Positions 12,852 through 13,268 of a stretch of 13,268 bases of DNA are shown in pieces (the first letter of the stretch is position 1; each line of letters starts with the position of its first letter). A model generated the notes under the pieces. It did no database searches. It was not told the origin of the DNA and worked only from the letters and a program-made list of their open reading frames with translations. Where the stretch lies: the NCBI GenBank assembly GCA_012514835.1, contig JAAYZM010000341.1, forward strand, positions 1-13,268. Reading direction: 5' to 3'. The DNA is from Actinomycetales bacterium. GTDB taxonomy: Bacteria; Actinomycetota; Actinomycetes; Actinomycetales; Cellulomonadaceae. The position numbers and the translations under genes are program-made.

Positions 12852-13268
12852 TCAGGGCAGGTCCGCGATCCTCTCGTCCGCCCAGTCCAGGATCGTGTCG
12901 AAGTACAGCGTCCGGGCGCCGTGCGGGGAGAGCGCGAGGTCGTGGATCCCCCCGTCGATCGGGCGGATCGTGACGTCCTCCCCGAGCCCCGGCGCGCGGG
13001 AGATCATGTGCGCGACGTCGAGCACCGAGTCGGTCCGGTCGAGCCGCGAGTGGAACGAGCTCGACGGGCCGCTCGCGGTGGAGCAGCACACGAGCACGGG
13101 GCACGCGATGTCGAGGCCCGCCTTGACGGCCTCGTGGCCGAGCCGCACGGTGCGCAGGAAGCCCGCGCGTGCGGGGAAGCCGTCATAGGGCTTCCAGTCG
13201 AGGTTGAACTCCCACTCCCCGCCGCGGTCGCGGTGCAGGAAGCGCGTGTAGTACGGCGAGAGGCGGCG
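12852..13268 (-). CDS. Alpha/beta hydrolase, C-terminal part (partial)
   Basis: The frame is open from the right edge to a TGA and gives 138 residues, beginning RRLSPYYTRFLHRD. It matches the C-terminal half of serine alpha/beta hydrolases of the S33/lysophospholipase-like kind: a lid-like segment (GGEWEFNLDWKPYDGFPARA), a core strand (CPVLVCCSTASGPSS), DRTDSVLDVAHM carrying the likely catalytic Asp, and RPIDGGIHDLALS carrying the catalytic His. The nucleophile Ser elbow lies outside the window. The GTG at 13148 is an internal codon, not the start. The gene precedes the ROK regulator by 78 bases on the same strand and may share a promoter with it. The substrate cannot be told; many relatives hydrolyse esters or lipids. 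Confidence 0.78.
   Translation of the reverse strand, partial: RRLSPYYTRFLHRDRGGEWEFNLDWKPYDGFPARAGFLRTVRLGHEAVKAGLDIACPVLVCCSTASGPSSSFHSRLDRTDSVLDVAHMISRAPGLGEDVTIRPIDGGIHDLALSPHGARTLYFDTILDWADERIADLP

Noticed and set aside
12852..13148. A short complete 98-codon gene starting at GTG 13148
   Set aside because: The frame stays open to the window edge and the upstream residues continue the hydrolase family pattern, so the GTG is internal.

Overview
The window is very GC-rich, with strong G/C preference at third codon positions, frequent GTG starts, secreted proteins with Ala-rich signal peptides, and a locus related to type VII secretion. This points to a high-GC actinobacterium, most likely of the Micrococcales (Cellulomonas/Sanguibacter-like). 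That placement is inferred from composition and gene content only. No rRNA, tRNA, CRISPR array or transposase gene was seen.

Left part, about 3-4627, plus strand: a compact operon-like run of small or unfamiliar genes. It begins with the tail of a WXG100-like protein. A 20-codon micro-ORF follows, coupled to a second WXG100-like protein. Next comes a 456-residue protein with a helical N-terminus of the type VII substrate kind and a long central hydrophobic segment. Then come two related cytosolic proteins of about 200 residues, a six-helix membrane protein, and a third unrecognised protein. Several junctions are 4-base ATGA/GTGA overlaps, so the products are probably made together. No secretion ATPase (EccC) or mycosin lies in the window. 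The run therefore looks like a substrate/accessory cassette of a type VII system. Its largest protein is the best candidate here for an undescribed effector or membrane-active factor.

Middle, about 4680-7397, plus strand: a six-helix membrane protein of unknown function with a possibly leaderless start, followed by a full-length transporter of the aspartate:alanine exchanger (AspT/YidE/YbjL) family with two central RCK_C domains. The transporter's stop codon overlaps the stop codon of the convergent gene on the other strand.

Right part, about 7394-13268, minus strand: two secreted, cell-surface-directed enzymes lie in tandem, an M11-type zinc metalloprotease with FN3 and Ig-like domains and a PGRP-type N-acetylmuramoyl-L-alanine amidase with a long C-terminal extension. 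Upstream of them are a ROK-family transcriptional repressor and the C-terminal part of an alpha/beta hydrolase. The gap between the amidase and the ROK gene (about 11390-11552) holds a striking nested palindrome with a 30-bp direct repeat. Beside it is a strong G-quadruplex-type tract next to the ROK stop codon.
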